64,000 bases of DNA from Streptomyces albicerus (GCF_008905045.1 NZ_VWMY01000009.1:137434-201433), one strand, 5' to 3'. Numbered from the stretch's first letter, positions 8,091 to 17,069 are shown. Translations and numbers: made by a program. The notes: a model not told the origin generated them from the sequence alone.

Positions 8091-8507
8091 ATGGGTGTGG
8101 CAGCCGGTCCGATCCGCGTGGTGGTGGCCAAGCCGGGCCTCGACGGTCACGATCGCGGGGCGAAGGTGATCGCGCGGGCGCTGCGCGATGCGGGCATGGA
8201 GGTCATCTACACCGGTCTCCATCAGACGCCCGAGCAGATCGTGGACACGGCGATCCAGGAGGATGCCGACGCGATCGGTCTCTCCATCCTTTCCGGTGCC
8301 CACAACACGCTTTTCGCCGCGGTCATCGAGCTCCTGAAGGAGCGCGATGCGGCGGACATCAAGGTGTTCGGCGGCGGGATCATTCCTGAGGCGGACATTC
8401 CGCCGCTGAAGGAGAAGGGCGTCGCGGAGATCTTCACGCCCGGGGCCACGACGGCGTCGATCGTGGACTGGGTGCGCGCGAACGTCCGGCAGCCTGCCGG
8501 GGCGTAG
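8091..8507 (+). CDS. icmB: Cobalamin-binding small subunit of isobutyryl-CoA mutase
   Basis: IcmB binds adenosylcobalamin and pairs with a large subunit encoded elsewhere to interconvert isobutyryl-CoA and n-butyryl-CoA, linking valine breakdown and fatty-acid or polyketide precursors. The 138-residue product is a stand-alone B12-binding domain with the signature [12 protein letters not shown] (DxHxxG, lower-axial His), GLSIL (SxL) and GGGIIP. ATG at 8091 is chosen for GGAGG placed 5 bases upstream; an in-frame extension from 8040 lacks homology. A methylmalonyl-CoA-mutase-like partner role cannot be excluded from sequence alone. It is monocistronic. Confidence 0.88.
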   Translation: MGVAAGPIRVVVAKPGLDGHDRGAKVIARALRDAGMEVIYTGLHQTPEQIVDTAIQEDADAIGLSILSGAHNTLFAAVIELLKERDAADIKVFGGGIIPEADIPPLKEKGVAEIFTPGATTASIVDWVRANVRQPAGA

Positions 8508-8514
8508 GGCTCCA

Positions 8515-8695
8515 CCGGGTGGATGGGCGCGGGTTGAGTTGGGCTGGTCGCGCCCACCCGGCGGAGCCGCACATGTCACAGCCCCGCGCCCCTGAAGAAG
8601 TGGTGCTCGCGGCTGAATGCCATCTGCGGGTTGTCCTGGGCTGAGCGCGCAGTTCCCCGCGCCCCTTACGGGGCACGTCCGCGCTGCTGTCCTGC
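8515..8695. repeat. Dispersed Streptomyces intergenic repeat downstream of icmB
   Basis: This stretch contains blocks I recognise as recurring in Streptomyces intergenic DNA: a segment around GGCGGAGCCGCACATGTCAC near 8560, CAGCCCCGCGCCCCT, and GCGCAGTTCCCCGCGCCCC followed by TTACGGGGC near 8650-8680, which folds as a small hairpin. The blocks are separated by unrelated sequence, as in eroded copies. A further hairpin lies at 8712-8729 (GTGCCGC, loop, GCGGCAC) between the icmB and DUF5691 3' ends. Recognition is from memory of the genus. Confidence 0.5.
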
Positions 8696-8767
8696 GTAGC
8701 CGTGGGCAATCGTGCCGCTGGGGCGGCACCCGTCCCAAAGAGAGCGGCACATGACAGGGACCCGTAC

Positions 8768-10447
8768 TCACATCTCCGTGAGCTCCCTCTGCATCGCCGC
8801 GCGCAGGCGCAGGGTGGTGACCAGGCGTTGGAAGGACTCCGCCCAGTAACCACCGGCGCCCGGGGCCGCGTTCTCCGGTTCGTCGGGGATGGCTGTGAGG
8901 GATTCGAGGTGGGCGGCCTCGGAAGGGTCGAGGCAGCGCTCGGCCAGGCCCATGACTCCGCTGAAACTCCATGGATAACTCCCCGCGTCGCGCGCGATGT
9001 TGAGGGCGTCGACCACGGCCCGCCCCAGAGGTCCCGCCCAGGGCACCGCGCACACCCCGAGCAGCTGAAACGCCTCGGACAGACCGTGCACGGCTATGAA
9101 TCCCGCCACCCAGTCGGCCCGTTCCGCAGCCCTCAGCGTGCCGAGCAGCTTCGCCCGCTCGGCGAGCGACACCGCCCCAGGCCCGCCGGCCTCCGGTGCC
9201 GCGGGAGACCCGAGCAGTGCCCGGGACCAGGAAGGGTCACGCTGCCGCACCGCCGCCCTGCACCACGCAGCGTGCAGCTCGCCCTGCCAGTCGTCGGCCA
9301 CGGGCAGCGCCACGATCTCCTGCGGCGTACGTCCCCCGAGCCGCCGCGACCAGGTGCCGAGCGGTGCCGCCTCCACCAACTGGCCCAGCCACCACGATCG
9401 TTGGCCCCGTCCGGCCGGAGGCTGGGGAACCACTCCGTCCCGCTCCATGCCGGGATCGCACTCGTGCGGCGCCTCGACCACGATCGTCGGCGTGCCGTGC
9501 GTATGGTCGACGGCCACGCAGGACCCGGCGCGCTCCGCCATCCGCCCGGCGAGCGCGGAGCCGGGCAGGGCGGACAGCAACTCCGCCGCCGTGGCCCGCA
9601 CATTGCGGCTCCGGTCGGCCAACGCCTGCTCCAGGAAGGGCTCGTCCGCCGCGCACAGTCCCGTCCGCAACGAGTCGAGGAACATCAGCCGGTCCTCCGC
9701 CCGCTCGGTCGCCCATGTCGTGGCGAGCAGGTCCCGTGCCGCCCCCGCGTCCCGTGCCCGTATCGCGGAGAGGAGCGCGACCCGCTCGGCGAACAGGCCC
9801 TCCTCCCACAACGTCCGCACCTTCCCCCACTCGCGGCTTTGCTCGAGCGGGGGCCCTCCCATGGGCTCTTCGAGGCCCGGCAGGGCCGCACCGCCGCCCG
9901 GCGTCGACCGCAGCGCGAAGCGCCAGTCCGGGTTCAGCCGGGCCAGCCACAGCGCCCGCGGTCCCGCGAACGCCAGCACCGCCGGCCGTAGGTCCGTACG
10001 CCCCCGGGCCGCGTCCAACAGCGCCGGCAGCGCCTCCGGGGGTGCCGCGCACCCGCGGCGGTTTGCCGTGGCGAGCCATTGCGGCAGCAGCTCCATGAGA
10101 TCGGGAGCCGCCCCTCTGCGGCCGCCGCCCGCCGCCCCGGAGCGGTCGGCGAGCAGCATCGCCAGCCGGCGCGCGGCCGCCGACGGCAACGCCGGTCGCG
10201 GATCCTCCGCCGCGGGTTCCAACCGGGCCGCCGCCCGCCCGGGCCGCATCCCGGCCCGCCGCCGCACGGTCTCCACGGCCGCCGCGTCCAGCAACGCCGC
10301 CGGGGCCTCCCGCCCGGCCGCCACTCCTGACGGCGTACGCCGCGCGGTCCCCAGCAGCGCCGAGGTCACGAGCTCCTCCCAGCGGCTCCCGCCAGACGTG
10401 TCCGTGACAGCCGCCGCCGTGCCCGTGGGGGCGGGGGTCCTGTTCAT
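8768..10447 (-). CDS. DUF5691 family protein (SWIM-MoxR-VWA module)
   Basis: Function unknown. The roughly 559-residue protein is Ala/Arg/Leu-rich and predicted all-helical, with HEAT-like character (for example NVRATAAELLSALPGSALAG and repeated LL-rich helices); it has no signal or TM segment. It opens with WEELVTSALLGTARR, which I associate with DUF5691. The start is ATG 10447, because GGAAGGGA sits 5-6 bases upstream; an ATG at 10462 overlaps that SD. The gene follows the SWIM gene by about 50 bases and is probably co-transcribed from the damage-type promoter at 11860-11882. A dispersed repeat element is embedded in frame at 9824-9856 and adds residues around MGGPPLEQSREWGK. Confidence 0.82.
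   Translation of the reverse strand: MNRTPAPTGTAAAVTDTSGGSRWEELVTSALLGTARRTPSGVAAGREAPAALLDAAAVETVRRRAGMRPGRAAARLEPAAEDPRPALPSAAARRLAMLLADRSGAAGGGRRGAAPDLMELLPQWLATANRRGCAAPPEALPALLDAARGRTDLRPAVLAFAGPRALWLARLNPDWRFALRSTPGGGAALPGLEEPMGGPPLEQSREWGKVRTLWEEGLFAERVALLSAIRARDAGAARDLLATTWATERAEDRLMFLDSLRTGLCAADEPFLEQALADRSRNVRATAAELLSALPGSALAGRMAERAGSCVAVDHTHGTPTIVVEAPHECDPGMERDGVVPQPPAGRGQRSWWLGQLVEAAPLGTWSRRLGGRTPQEIVALPVADDWQGELHAAWCRAAVRQRDPSWSRALLGSPAAPEAGGPGAVSLAERAKLLGTLRAAERADWVAGFIAVHGLSEAFQLLGVCAVPWAGPLGRAVVDALNIARDAGSYPWSFSGVMGLAERCLDPSEAAHLESLTAIPDEPENAAPGAGGYWAESFQRLVTTLRLRAAMQRELTEM
9824..9856 (-). repeat. Dispersed palindromic repeat inserted in frame within the DUF5691 gene
   Basis: On the minus strand this reads GGGCCCCCGCTCGAGCAAAG then CCGCGAGTGGGGG, which matches the intergenic element at 49504-49539 (CCCCCCGCTCGAGCGAAGCC then GAGAGTAGGGGAG) over most positions. 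It is the familiar Streptomyces element with a CTCGAGCGAAGCC core and complementary C/G-rich ends. Here it lies inside coding sequence, keeps the frame and encodes about a dozen extra residues. Confidence 0.65.
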
Positions 10448-10499
10448 GAGAGTCCCTTCCATAGATCCATCGGCGGTGAGGAGGCTGGAGGCGGTGGCA

Positions 10500-11852
10500 T
10501 CAGCACAGGGTCACCGCCTCTCCAGGGCCCTCCGGCCAGGCCGTGAGCGGGGTGAAGCCGCGGTGGCCGCACTCTCCGAAGACCGTGACCGGTGTGCCGC
10601 CGGAGAGGGCGACCAGGCGCCACAGACCGGATCGGGACTGGGCGGCGGGGGTGAGCGGGAGGGCCAACTCGCCGTCGGCATCCGCCAGTTGCCAGCTGTC
10701 GCCGTCCGGGGTCGGTATGACGCGGCCGAGCGTCACCGGGTGGGAGTCCAGCCACGGGTCGTCCCGGAGAGCCTCGCCGTACTGAGCCGCCGCCCGTGCC
10801 ACGCTCACCCCGGGCGGCCGGAGCGGCACGGGCGCAGGAGGCGTGAACTGCTCGCCCAGCGCGACCCGCAGCTGTCCCGCACCCGGATACGCGGACACCT
10901 CCGCGTCGAGCGCCAGCCCGACAGGCAGCGCCAGTTCGGGTGCGCGGCCGGCCGCCCCGTACGACAGGAGCAGGGCCGTGCGCCCCGACTCCGCCCCGTG
11001 CAACCAGATGCGGCGCGTCGTGAGGCGGCTGTCCGCCGTGTCGTACTGGGCCAGGACCAGCCAGTGGTCGCGCACCGGAGGGCCGTCCGCCGAACCGGAC
11101 AGCCCGATCCGCGAACGGACCGTCGCCGCCAGGCCGTCCGGCAGCCGCTCACGGCGCAGCCAGCCCTGGTCGAGGAGATGGAGCAGCGCGCACTCCTCCA
11201 GCAGCCGCACCGGCCAGCCGGGTCCCGACGACGGGATCGCCCCCAACTCCCGCACACGCCCTGCCAGTCCCGGTGCCTGCGCGTCGACCATCCGGGCCGC
11301 GGTCTCCTCCCACAGCCCGTACCCCGCCTGCTCCGCCGCGGCCAGGCCGCCCCGCAGCAGGTCGGCCAGCCGCTGCTCCAGCTCCGCCGCCCCCGCGGTG
11401 ATCTTCTCGGCCCGCCGCTCCGCCCTGCGCCGCGCCGCCTCCGGGTCACCCGAGGACGGGGAACCCGCCGCGCTCGCCGCTCGCTTGTCGTCCGCGCACT
11501 TCCTCCTCCCCTCTATCCACTCTCCCGCCCAGTCCGGCGCCTGCCCCCGCGGCACCGTGCCGTCCTCGCCCGCCCAGAGCAGCAGCAGTCCCAGCGCGTG
11601 CTTGCACGGGAACTTGCGGCTCGGGCAACTGCACTTGTACGCGGGCCCGGTGGAGTCCGCGATGTCGATCACCGTCCGGTACGGCTTGCTGCCACTTCCC
11701 CTGCACAGTCCCCACACCGTCCCCTCGTCAGAACTGCCCGCCTCCGACCACGGCCCGGCCGCGCCGAGCTTGCTGCCCGCCTTGCGTGACGCGGCGTCAG
11801 GCGCCAGTGCCAGCACCTGATCCGCAGTCCAGCGCACCCCCTGCTGAGTCAT
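10500..11852 (-). CDS. SWIM zinc-finger protein
   Basis: The 450-residue product has a SWIM zinc finger near its N-terminus: C74-S-C76, six residues, C83-K-H85 (KCSCPSRKFPCKHALG), a fold that binds nucleic acid or protein. The rest is helical, with a C-terminal beta-rich part. ATG 11852 begins MTQQGVRWTADQVLALAPD, the usual family opening; longer in-frame extensions read antisense through the MoxR gene. No SD precedes this ATG, but a perfect TAnnnT box (TACCTT, 11865-11860) lies 7 bases upstream, so the mRNA is probably leaderless. It leads the DUF5691 gene and is transcribed divergently from MoxR-DUF5682-VWA. Confidence 0.88.
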   Translation of the reverse strand: MTQQGVRWTADQVLALAPDAASRKAGSKLGAAGPWSEAGSSDEGTVWGLCRGSGSKPYRTVIDIADSTGPAYKCSCPSRKFPCKHALGLLLLWAGEDGTVPRGQAPDWAGEWIEGRRKCADDKRAASAAGSPSSGDPEAARRRAERRAEKITAGAAELEQRLADLLRGGLAAAEQAGYGLWEETAARMVDAQAPGLAGRVRELGAIPSSGPGWPVRLLEECALLHLLDQGWLRRERLPDGLAATVRSRIGLSGSADGPPVRDHWLVLAQYDTADSRLTTRRIWLHGAESGRTALLLSYGAAGRAPELALPVGLALDAEVSAYPGAGQLRVALGEQFTPPAPVPLRPPGVSVARAAAQYGEALRDDPWLDSHPVTLGRVIPTPDGDSWQLADADGELALPLTPAAQSRSGLWRLVALSGGTPVTVFGECGHRGFTPLTAWPEGPGEAVTLC

Positions 11853-11859
11853 GTCATCG

Positions 11860-11944
11860 AAGGTAGATCCCACCACTGACAATCGATCGAGCCGAGTGCC
11901 TTTGCGCAGGTCAGGGCCGATTGTCAGTGGCGTGGTGCACGGTG
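11860..11944. promoter_or_regulatory. Divergent DNA-damage-type promoters within a perfect 13-base inverted repeat
   Basis: CCACTGACAATCG (11873-11885) and CGATTGTCAGTGG (11918-11930) are exact inverted copies 32 bases apart. Each arm reads TTGTCAGTGG toward its own gene, the recognition element of the actinobacterial DNA-damage promoter class. Toward the SWIM gene a 7-base spacer is followed by TACCTT (11865-11860), a perfect TAnnnT. Toward MoxR the same spacer leads to CACGGT (11938-11943), a weaker box. The pcrA promoter at 1903-1925 uses the same layout. Confidence 0.75.
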
Positions 11945-11986
11945 GAACCAGATCCGAACCGGCCGAGCCGCAAGGGGGACCGCTCC

Positions 11987-13183
11987 ATGTCCGTGTCCGT
12001 CGACCCGACGTCCGTCGACCCGAGCCAGCACCACTCCACGCCCGTGGGCGGGGACGGGAGCGAGGGCGCGCCCACGTCGCCGTCCGCGCCCGCGCGAGAA
12101 ACGGGCGAGGAGCTGCGGCCGCACGCCGAGGACGCGTTCGCCGCCGAGCTCGCGGCGCTGGCCGCGCAGGACGACCGCCCACGCCCGGCCCGCTGGCGGA
12201 TGTCACCGTGGGCCGTCGCGACCTACCTGCTCGGCGGCACGCTCCCGGACGGCACGGTGATCACACCGAAGTACGTGGGGCCGCGCCGCATCGTCGAGGT
12301 CGCCGTGACCACGCTCGCCACCGACCGGGCGCTGCTCCTGCTCGGCGTGCCCGGCACGGCGAAGACGTGGGTGTCCGAGCACCTCGCCGCGGCGGTCAGC
12401 GGCGACTCCACCCTGCTCGTGCAGGGCACGGCCGGCACGCCGGAGGAGGCGATCCGCTACGGCTGGAACTACGCGCAGCTGCTCGCGCACGGCCCGAGCC
12501 GCGACGCACTCGTCCCGAGCCCGGTCATGCGCGCGATGGCGGAAGGGATGACGGCCCGCGTCGAGGAACTGACCCGCATCCCCGCCGACGTACAGGACAG
12601 CCTCATCACGATCCTGTCGGAAAAGACCCTGCCGATACCGGAGTTGGGGTCTGAGGTGCAGGCCGTAAGGGGCTTCAACCTCATCGCGACCGCCAACGAC
12701 CGCGACCGCGGGGTGAACGACCTGTCGAGCGCCCTGCGCCGCCGTTTCAACACGGTGGTCCTGCCGCTGCCGGAGAGCGCCGACGCCGAGGTCGAGATCG
12801 TCTCGCGCCGGGTCGACCAGATCGGCCGCTCTCTCGACCTGCCCACAGCGCCCGACGGCATCGACGAGATCCGCCGCGTCGTCACCGTCTTCCGTGAGCT
12901 GCGCGACGGGCTCACCGCCGACGGCCGTACGAAGCTGAAGTCGCCCAGCGGCACGCTGTCCACCGCGGAGGCCATCTCCGTCGTCACCAACGGGCTCGCC
13001 CTGGCCGCCCACTTCGGGGACGGCGTCCTGCGCGCGAGCGACGTCGCCGCGGGCATCCAGGGCGCCGTAATCCGCGACCCCGCCGCCGACCGCGTCATCT
13101 GGCAGGAGTACCTGGAGGCGGTCGTCCGCGAGCGCGACGGCTGGAAGGACTTCTACCGGGCCTGCCGGGAGGTGGGCGCGTGA
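11987..13183 (+). CDS. MoxR-family AAA+ ATPase (SWIM-DUF5682-VWA module)
   Basis: This AAA+ ATPase of the MoxR group is expected to act as a chaperone/remodelling motor with its VWA partner. The 398-residue protein has an acidic, disordered first about 65 residues, then the AAA+ core: Walker A LLGVPGTAKTW (residues 119-128), a long insert, and the sensor segment FNLIATANDRDRGVNDL followed by the arginine-finger region SSALRRRF. ATG 11987 is preferred for AAGGGGGA 7 bases upstream; an upstream frame from 11921 would overlap the promoter. Its GTGA overlap with the DUF5682 gene shows tight translational coupling. E. coli YehL in the yehLMPQ cluster is a likely counterpart, from memory. Confidence 0.9.
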   Translation: MSVSVDPTSVDPSQHHSTPVGGDGSEGAPTSPSAPARETGEELRPHAEDAFAAELAALAAQDDRPRPARWRMSPWAVATYLLGGTLPDGTVITPKYVGPRRIVEVAVTTLATDRALLLLGVPGTAKTWVSEHLAAAVSGDSTLLVQGTAGTPEEAIRYGWNYAQLLAHGPSRDALVPSPVMRAMAEGMTARVEELTRIPADVQDSLITILSEKTLPIPELGSEVQAVRGFNLIATANDRDRGVNDLSSALRRRFNTVVLPLPESADAEVEIVSRRVDQIGRSLDLPTAPDGIDEIRRVVTVFRELRDGLTADGRTKLKSPSGTLSTAEAISVVTNGLALAAHFGDGVLRASDVAAGIQGAVIRDPAADRVIWQEYLEAVVRERDGWKDFYRACREVGA

Positions 13184-15843
13184 GCGGAATCCTGCCGGAG
13201 GCTGAGCGGGCCGAAGGTGTCGGGCGGGGGCCGGGGCCGTTGCTGCTCGGGGTGCGGCACCACGGACCCGGTTCGGCACGGGCCGTACGGGCTGCCCTTG
13301 AGGCGTCGAGCCCGCGCACCGTACTCATCGAAGGGCCGCCGGAGGCCGACGCGCTGATCGCGCTCGCCGCCGACGAGGGTATGCAGCCGCCTGTCGCACT
13401 CCTCGCGCATGTCGTGGATGAGCCGGGGCGGTCGGCGTTCTGGCCACTGGCCGAGTTCTCCCCGGAGTGGGTGGCCATCCGCTGGGCCCTGGAACACGAT
13501 GTTCCGGCCCGCTTCATCGACCTCCCGGCCACGCACACGCTGGCGTGGGGGCGCGAGGAGGCGCCGGATGGGTCCGCGACACCGGACGGGCCGGATGCGG
13601 ACGGAGAGCCGGGTACCTCCGGCACAGGTCCGTCGGCTGATCCGGGAACGGGCGAGCCCGAGACGCCGGAGACGGCGGGCAGCGGTGCGGCCGAGGAGGC
13701 CATCCGGATCGACCCGCTCGCCGTGCTCGCAGAGACCGCCGGGTACGACGACCCCGAGCGGTGGTGGGAGGACGTGATCGAGCACCGGGGGCTGCGGGAC
13801 GGGGACGCCTTCGCGCCGTTCGAGGTGCTCGGCGAGGCGATGGGGGCGCTGCGGGAGGCGTACGGGACCGGGGGGCACGAGCGGGATCTCGTGCGGGAGG
13901 CGTATATGCGGCTCCAAGTGCGGGCGGCGCAGCGTGAGTTCGGGGACGACGTGGCCGTGGTGTGCGGGGCCTGGCACGTGCCCGCGCTGCGGCAGAGGAC
14001 GACCGTCGCCGCCGACCGGGCGCTGCTCAAGGGGCTGCCCAAGGCGAAGGCCGACATGACGTGGGTGCCCTGGACGCACCGGCGGCTGTCGCGGGTGAGT
14101 GGTTACGGCGCGGGGATCGACTCGCCGGGCTGGTACGGGCACTTGTTCAGCACGGCCGACCGCCCGATCGAGCGCTGGATGACGAAGGTGGCCGGGCTGC
14201 TGCGGGACGAGGACCGGCTCGTCTCGTCCGCGCACGTCATCGAGGCCGTGCGGCTCGCCGACACGCTCGCCGCGATGCGGGGCCGGCCGCTGCCGGGCCT
14301 CACCGAGACCACCGATGCCGTACGGGCCGTGATGTGCGAGGGCTCGGACGTACCGCTCGCGCTCGTACACGACAAGCTCGTCGTCGGTGACGTGCTGGGC
14401 GAGGTGCCCGCGTCGGCGCCCGCGGTCCCGTTGCAGCGCGACCTCGCGCGGATCCAGCGGCGGTTGCGGCTCAAGCCGGAGGCGCAGGAGCGGGAGCTGG
14501 AGCTCGACCTGCGCAAGGAGAACGACGCCGAGCGCAGCAGGCTGCTGCACCGGCTGCGGCTCCTGGGCGTCGAGTGGGGCGAGCCGGTCGCGTCGCGCGG
14601 CAGTACCGGTACGTTCCGGGAGACCTGGCGGCTGCGCTGGGAGCCGGAGCTGGCGGTGCGGGTCGCCGAGGCCGGGGTGTGGGGCACGACCGTGGTCGCC
14701 GCCGCGACCGCGAAGGCCGAGACGGACGCCGTCGGCGCGGGTTCGCTGGCCGACGTCACGGCTCTCGCCGAGCGCTGCCTCCTCGCCGAACTCCCGGACG
14801 CGCTGCCCGTGGTGATGCGGATTCTCGCCGACCGTGCCGCCCTGGACGCCGACGTCGGCCACCTCGCCCAGGCCCTGCCCGCCCTGGTCCGCTCCCTCCG
14901 CTACGGCGACGTACGCGGCACGGGCACACAGGCCCTGGCCGAGGTCGCCGCGGGTCTCGCGGAGCGCGTCTTCGTGGGCCTGCCCCCGGCCTGCGCCGCG
15001 CTGGACGCGGACGCCGCCGAGGAGATGCGGGGGCATGTGGACGCGGTGCATGGGGCGGTGGGGTTGCTGGGGGAGGGAGAAGACGAGGACGACGAGGACG
15101 AGGACTCCGCGGCGAGTGAGTCAGGGGGCAAGGGCGAGCCCAAGTCCGAGCCCGACATCGGGGCCGAGTCCGAGCCCGACGTCGGAGCCGGGTCTGGGGC
15201 CGAGGCTGGGTCTGGGTCTGGGTCTGGGTCTGGTGCGAGCTTCGGCTCCCCCGGCTCCCCGGCCGGCTCCGGGCCCCGTGCCGGCATACGTGGCCGTTGG
15301 CACGCCGTGCTGGGCACGCTCTCCGGGCGGGACACGGTCCCCGGGGTCATTCGGGGGCGGGCCGTCCGACTGCTGCTGGACGACGGGGAGTTGGCGCAGG
15401 ACGAGGCCGCGCGGCTCATGGGGCTCGTGCTGTCGCCGGGGACGGCGCCGGGGGACGCGGCCGCGTGGATCGAGGGGTTCGTCGGTGGGGGTTCCGGGGG
15501 CGGGATGCTGCTCGTGCACGACGAGCGGCTGCTCGGGCTGGTCGACGCCTGGCTGACCGGGGTGCCGGGGGACGCGTTCACCGATGTGCTGCCCTTGCTG
15601 CGGCGCACGTTCTCGGCGTACGAGCCCGGGGTGCGCCGCACTCTCGGCGAACTGGTCCGGCGCGGCCCGGGAACGCGCGGGAGTGCCATGGCCGCCTCCT
15701 CCGGCATACCCGGCTTCGCCCCCGACCTCGACGCCGAACGTGCGGACGCCGTACTGCCGGTGCTGCGCCTGCTGCTGGGGCTGGACGAAACCGAGGGCGC
15801 CGATGACGCCGATGACAACGACCTTGTGGGGGTGGCCCGATGA
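13180..15843 (+). CDS. DUF5682 family protein
   Basis: The 887-residue protein of unknown function is encoded between the MoxR ATPase and the VWA protein, with 4-base overlaps on both sides (GTGA and ATGA). The N-terminal half opens LLLGVRHHGPGSARAVRAAL and includes VVCGAWHVPALR, resembling TraB/ChaN-like His-containing motifs (inference). Two low-complexity inserts stand out: residues about 128-168 (Gly/Pro/Thr/Glu) and about 625-700 (acidic, then repeated SGSGSG and ESEPD). No signal or TM segment. By position it should be the third partner or client adaptor of the MoxR-VWA pair, comparable to E. coli YehM (from memory). Confidence 0.82.
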   Translation: MSGILPEAERAEGVGRGPGPLLLGVRHHGPGSARAVRAALEASSPRTVLIEGPPEADALIALAADEGMQPPVALLAHVVDEPGRSAFWPLAEFSPEWVAIRWALEHDVPARFIDLPATHTLAWGREEAPDGSATPDGPDADGEPGTSGTGPSADPGTGEPETPETAGSGAAEEAIRIDPLAVLAETAGYDDPERWWEDVIEHRGLRDGDAFAPFEVLGEAMGALREAYGTGGHERDLVREAYMRLQVRAAQREFGDDVAVVCGAWHVPALRQRTTVAADRALLKGLPKAKADMTWVPWTHRRLSRVSGYGAGIDSPGWYGHLFSTADRPIERWMTKVAGLLRDEDRLVSSAHVIEAVRLADTLAAMRGRPLPGLTETTDAVRAVMCEGSDVPLALVHDKLVVGDVLGEVPASAPAVPLQRDLARIQRRLRLKPEAQERELELDLRKENDAERSRLLHRLRLLGVEWGEPVASRGSTGTFRETWRLRWEPELAVRVAEAGVWGTTVVAAATAKAETDAVGAGSLADVTALAERCLLAELPDALPVVMRILADRAALDADVGHLAQALPALVRSLRYGDVRGTGTQALAEVAAGLAERVFVGLPPACAALDADAAEEMRGHVDAVHGAVGLLGEGEDEDDEDEDSAASESGGKGEPKSEPDIGAESEPDVGAGSGAEAGSGSGSGSGASFGSPGSPAGSGPRAGIRGRWHAVLGTLSGRDTVPGVIRGRAVRLLLDDGELAQDEAARLMGLVLSPGTAPGDAAAWIEGFVGGGSGGGMLLVHDERLLGLVDAWLTGVPGDAFTDVLPLLRRTFSAYEPGVRRTLGELVRRGPGTRGSAMAASSGIPGFAPDLDAERADAVLPVLRLLLGLDETEGADDADDNDLVGVAR

Positions 15844-17069
15844 GCACGGGAGTGACTGACCAGGCCGATCACCTCGCCGAGAACGAGACCGAGAACGAGG
15901 TCGGCCCGGCCGATGCCTCTGCTGAACGGCTGCGGCGCTGGCGGCTCGTGCTCGGCGGGGAGGAGGCGGACGGCACCGGGTGTGCGCTCGGCGGGCGGGA
16001 CGCCGCGATGGACGGGGCGCTGAGCGCGTTGTACGGGAAGGACGGCAAGGCACGGGCGGGGCGGGAGCGGTCGGCCGGGCTGGGAGCGTCGGCGCCGTCC
16101 GTCGCGCGCTGGCTCGGGGACATACGGACGTACTTCCCGTCCTCCGTCGTCCAGGTCATGCAGCGGGACGCCATCGACCGGCTCGGCCTGTCCACCCTGC
16201 TGCTCGAACCGGAGATGCTCGAGGCGGTGGAGGCCGACGTCCACCTGGTCGGCACCCTGCTGTCGCTCAACAAGGCCATGCCCGAGACGACCAAGGAGAC
16301 GGCACGGGCGGTCGTACGCAAGGTGGTCGAGGACCTGGAGAAGCGGCTCGCGACCCGGACCCGGGCGACCCTCACCGGAGCCCTGGACCGCAGTGCCCGT
16401 ATCAACCGGCCCCGCCACCATGACATCGACTGGAACCGCACGATTTCGGCCAACCTCAAGCACTACCTGCCCGAGTACCGCACGATCGTGCCCGAGCGGC
16501 TCATCGGGTACGGGCGCGCGTCACAGTCCGTGAAGAAGGAGGTCATCCTCTGCATCGACCAGTCGGGGTCGATGGCGGCGTCGGTCGTGTACGCGTCGGT
16601 GTTCGGCGCGGTGCTCGCCTCCATGCGGTCCATCAACACCCGGCTCGTCGTCTTCGACACGGCCGTGGTCGACCTCACCGACCAGCTCGACGACCCGGTC
16701 GACGTGCTCTTCGGCACGCAGCTCGGCGGCGGGACGGACATCAACAGGGCGCTCGCGTACTGCCAGTCGCAGATCACGCGCCCCGCCGACACCGTGGTCG
16801 TGCTCATCAGCGACCTCTACGAAGGGGGCATACGGAACGAGATGCTGAAGCGGGTCGCGGCGATGAAGGCGTCGGGGGTGCAGTTCGTGACGTTGCTCGC
16901 GCTGTCCGACGAGGGGGCTCCCGCGTACGACCGTGAGCACGCGGCGGCGCTCGCGGCGCTGGACGCACCGGCGTTCGCCTGCACGCCCGACCTCTTCCCG
17001 GAGGTGATGGCGGCGGCGATCGAGAAGCGCCCACTGCCGATACCGGACACCGGGAGCCCGGGGCGGTAG
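15840..17069 (+). CDS. VWA (CoxE-like) metal-binding protein, MoxR partner
   Basis: This cytoplasmic von Willebrand factor A protein of 409 residues ends the MoxR-DUF5682-VWA operon (ATGA overlap with DUF5682). The MIDAS metal site is complete: CIDQSGSM (DxSxS), GGGTDIN (Thr) and VLISDLYEGG (Asp). The preceding about 230 residues are helical, including RHHDIDWNRTISANLKHYL. MoxR ATPases typically work with such proteins to insert metals, open complexes or remodel targets. No signal peptide, so it acts inside the cell. No clear terminator follows within the next 240 bases. Confidence 0.92.
   Translation: MSTGVTDQADHLAENETENEVGPADASAERLRRWRLVLGGEEADGTGCALGGRDAAMDGALSALYGKDGKARAGRERSAGLGASAPSVARWLGDIRTYFPSSVVQVMQRDAIDRLGLSTLLLEPEMLEAVEADVHLVGTLLSLNKAMPETTKETARAVVRKVVEDLEKRLATRTRATLTGALDRSARINRPRHHDIDWNRTISANLKHYLPEYRTIVPERLIGYGRASQSVKKEVILCIDQSGSMAASVVYASVFGAVLASMRSINTRLVVFDTAVVDLTDQLDDPVDVLFGTQLGGGTDINRALAYCQSQITRPADTVVVLISDLYEGGIRNEMLKRVAAMKASGVQFVTLLALSDEGAPAYDREHAAALAALDAPAFACTPDLFPEVMAAAIEKRPLPIPDTGSPGR

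Noticed and set aside
9096..11789. 897-codon plus-strand open frame
   Set aside because: Antisense to the DUF5691 and SWIM genes; Ser/Arg/Pro-rich product typical of GC-rich shadows, no SD or domains.
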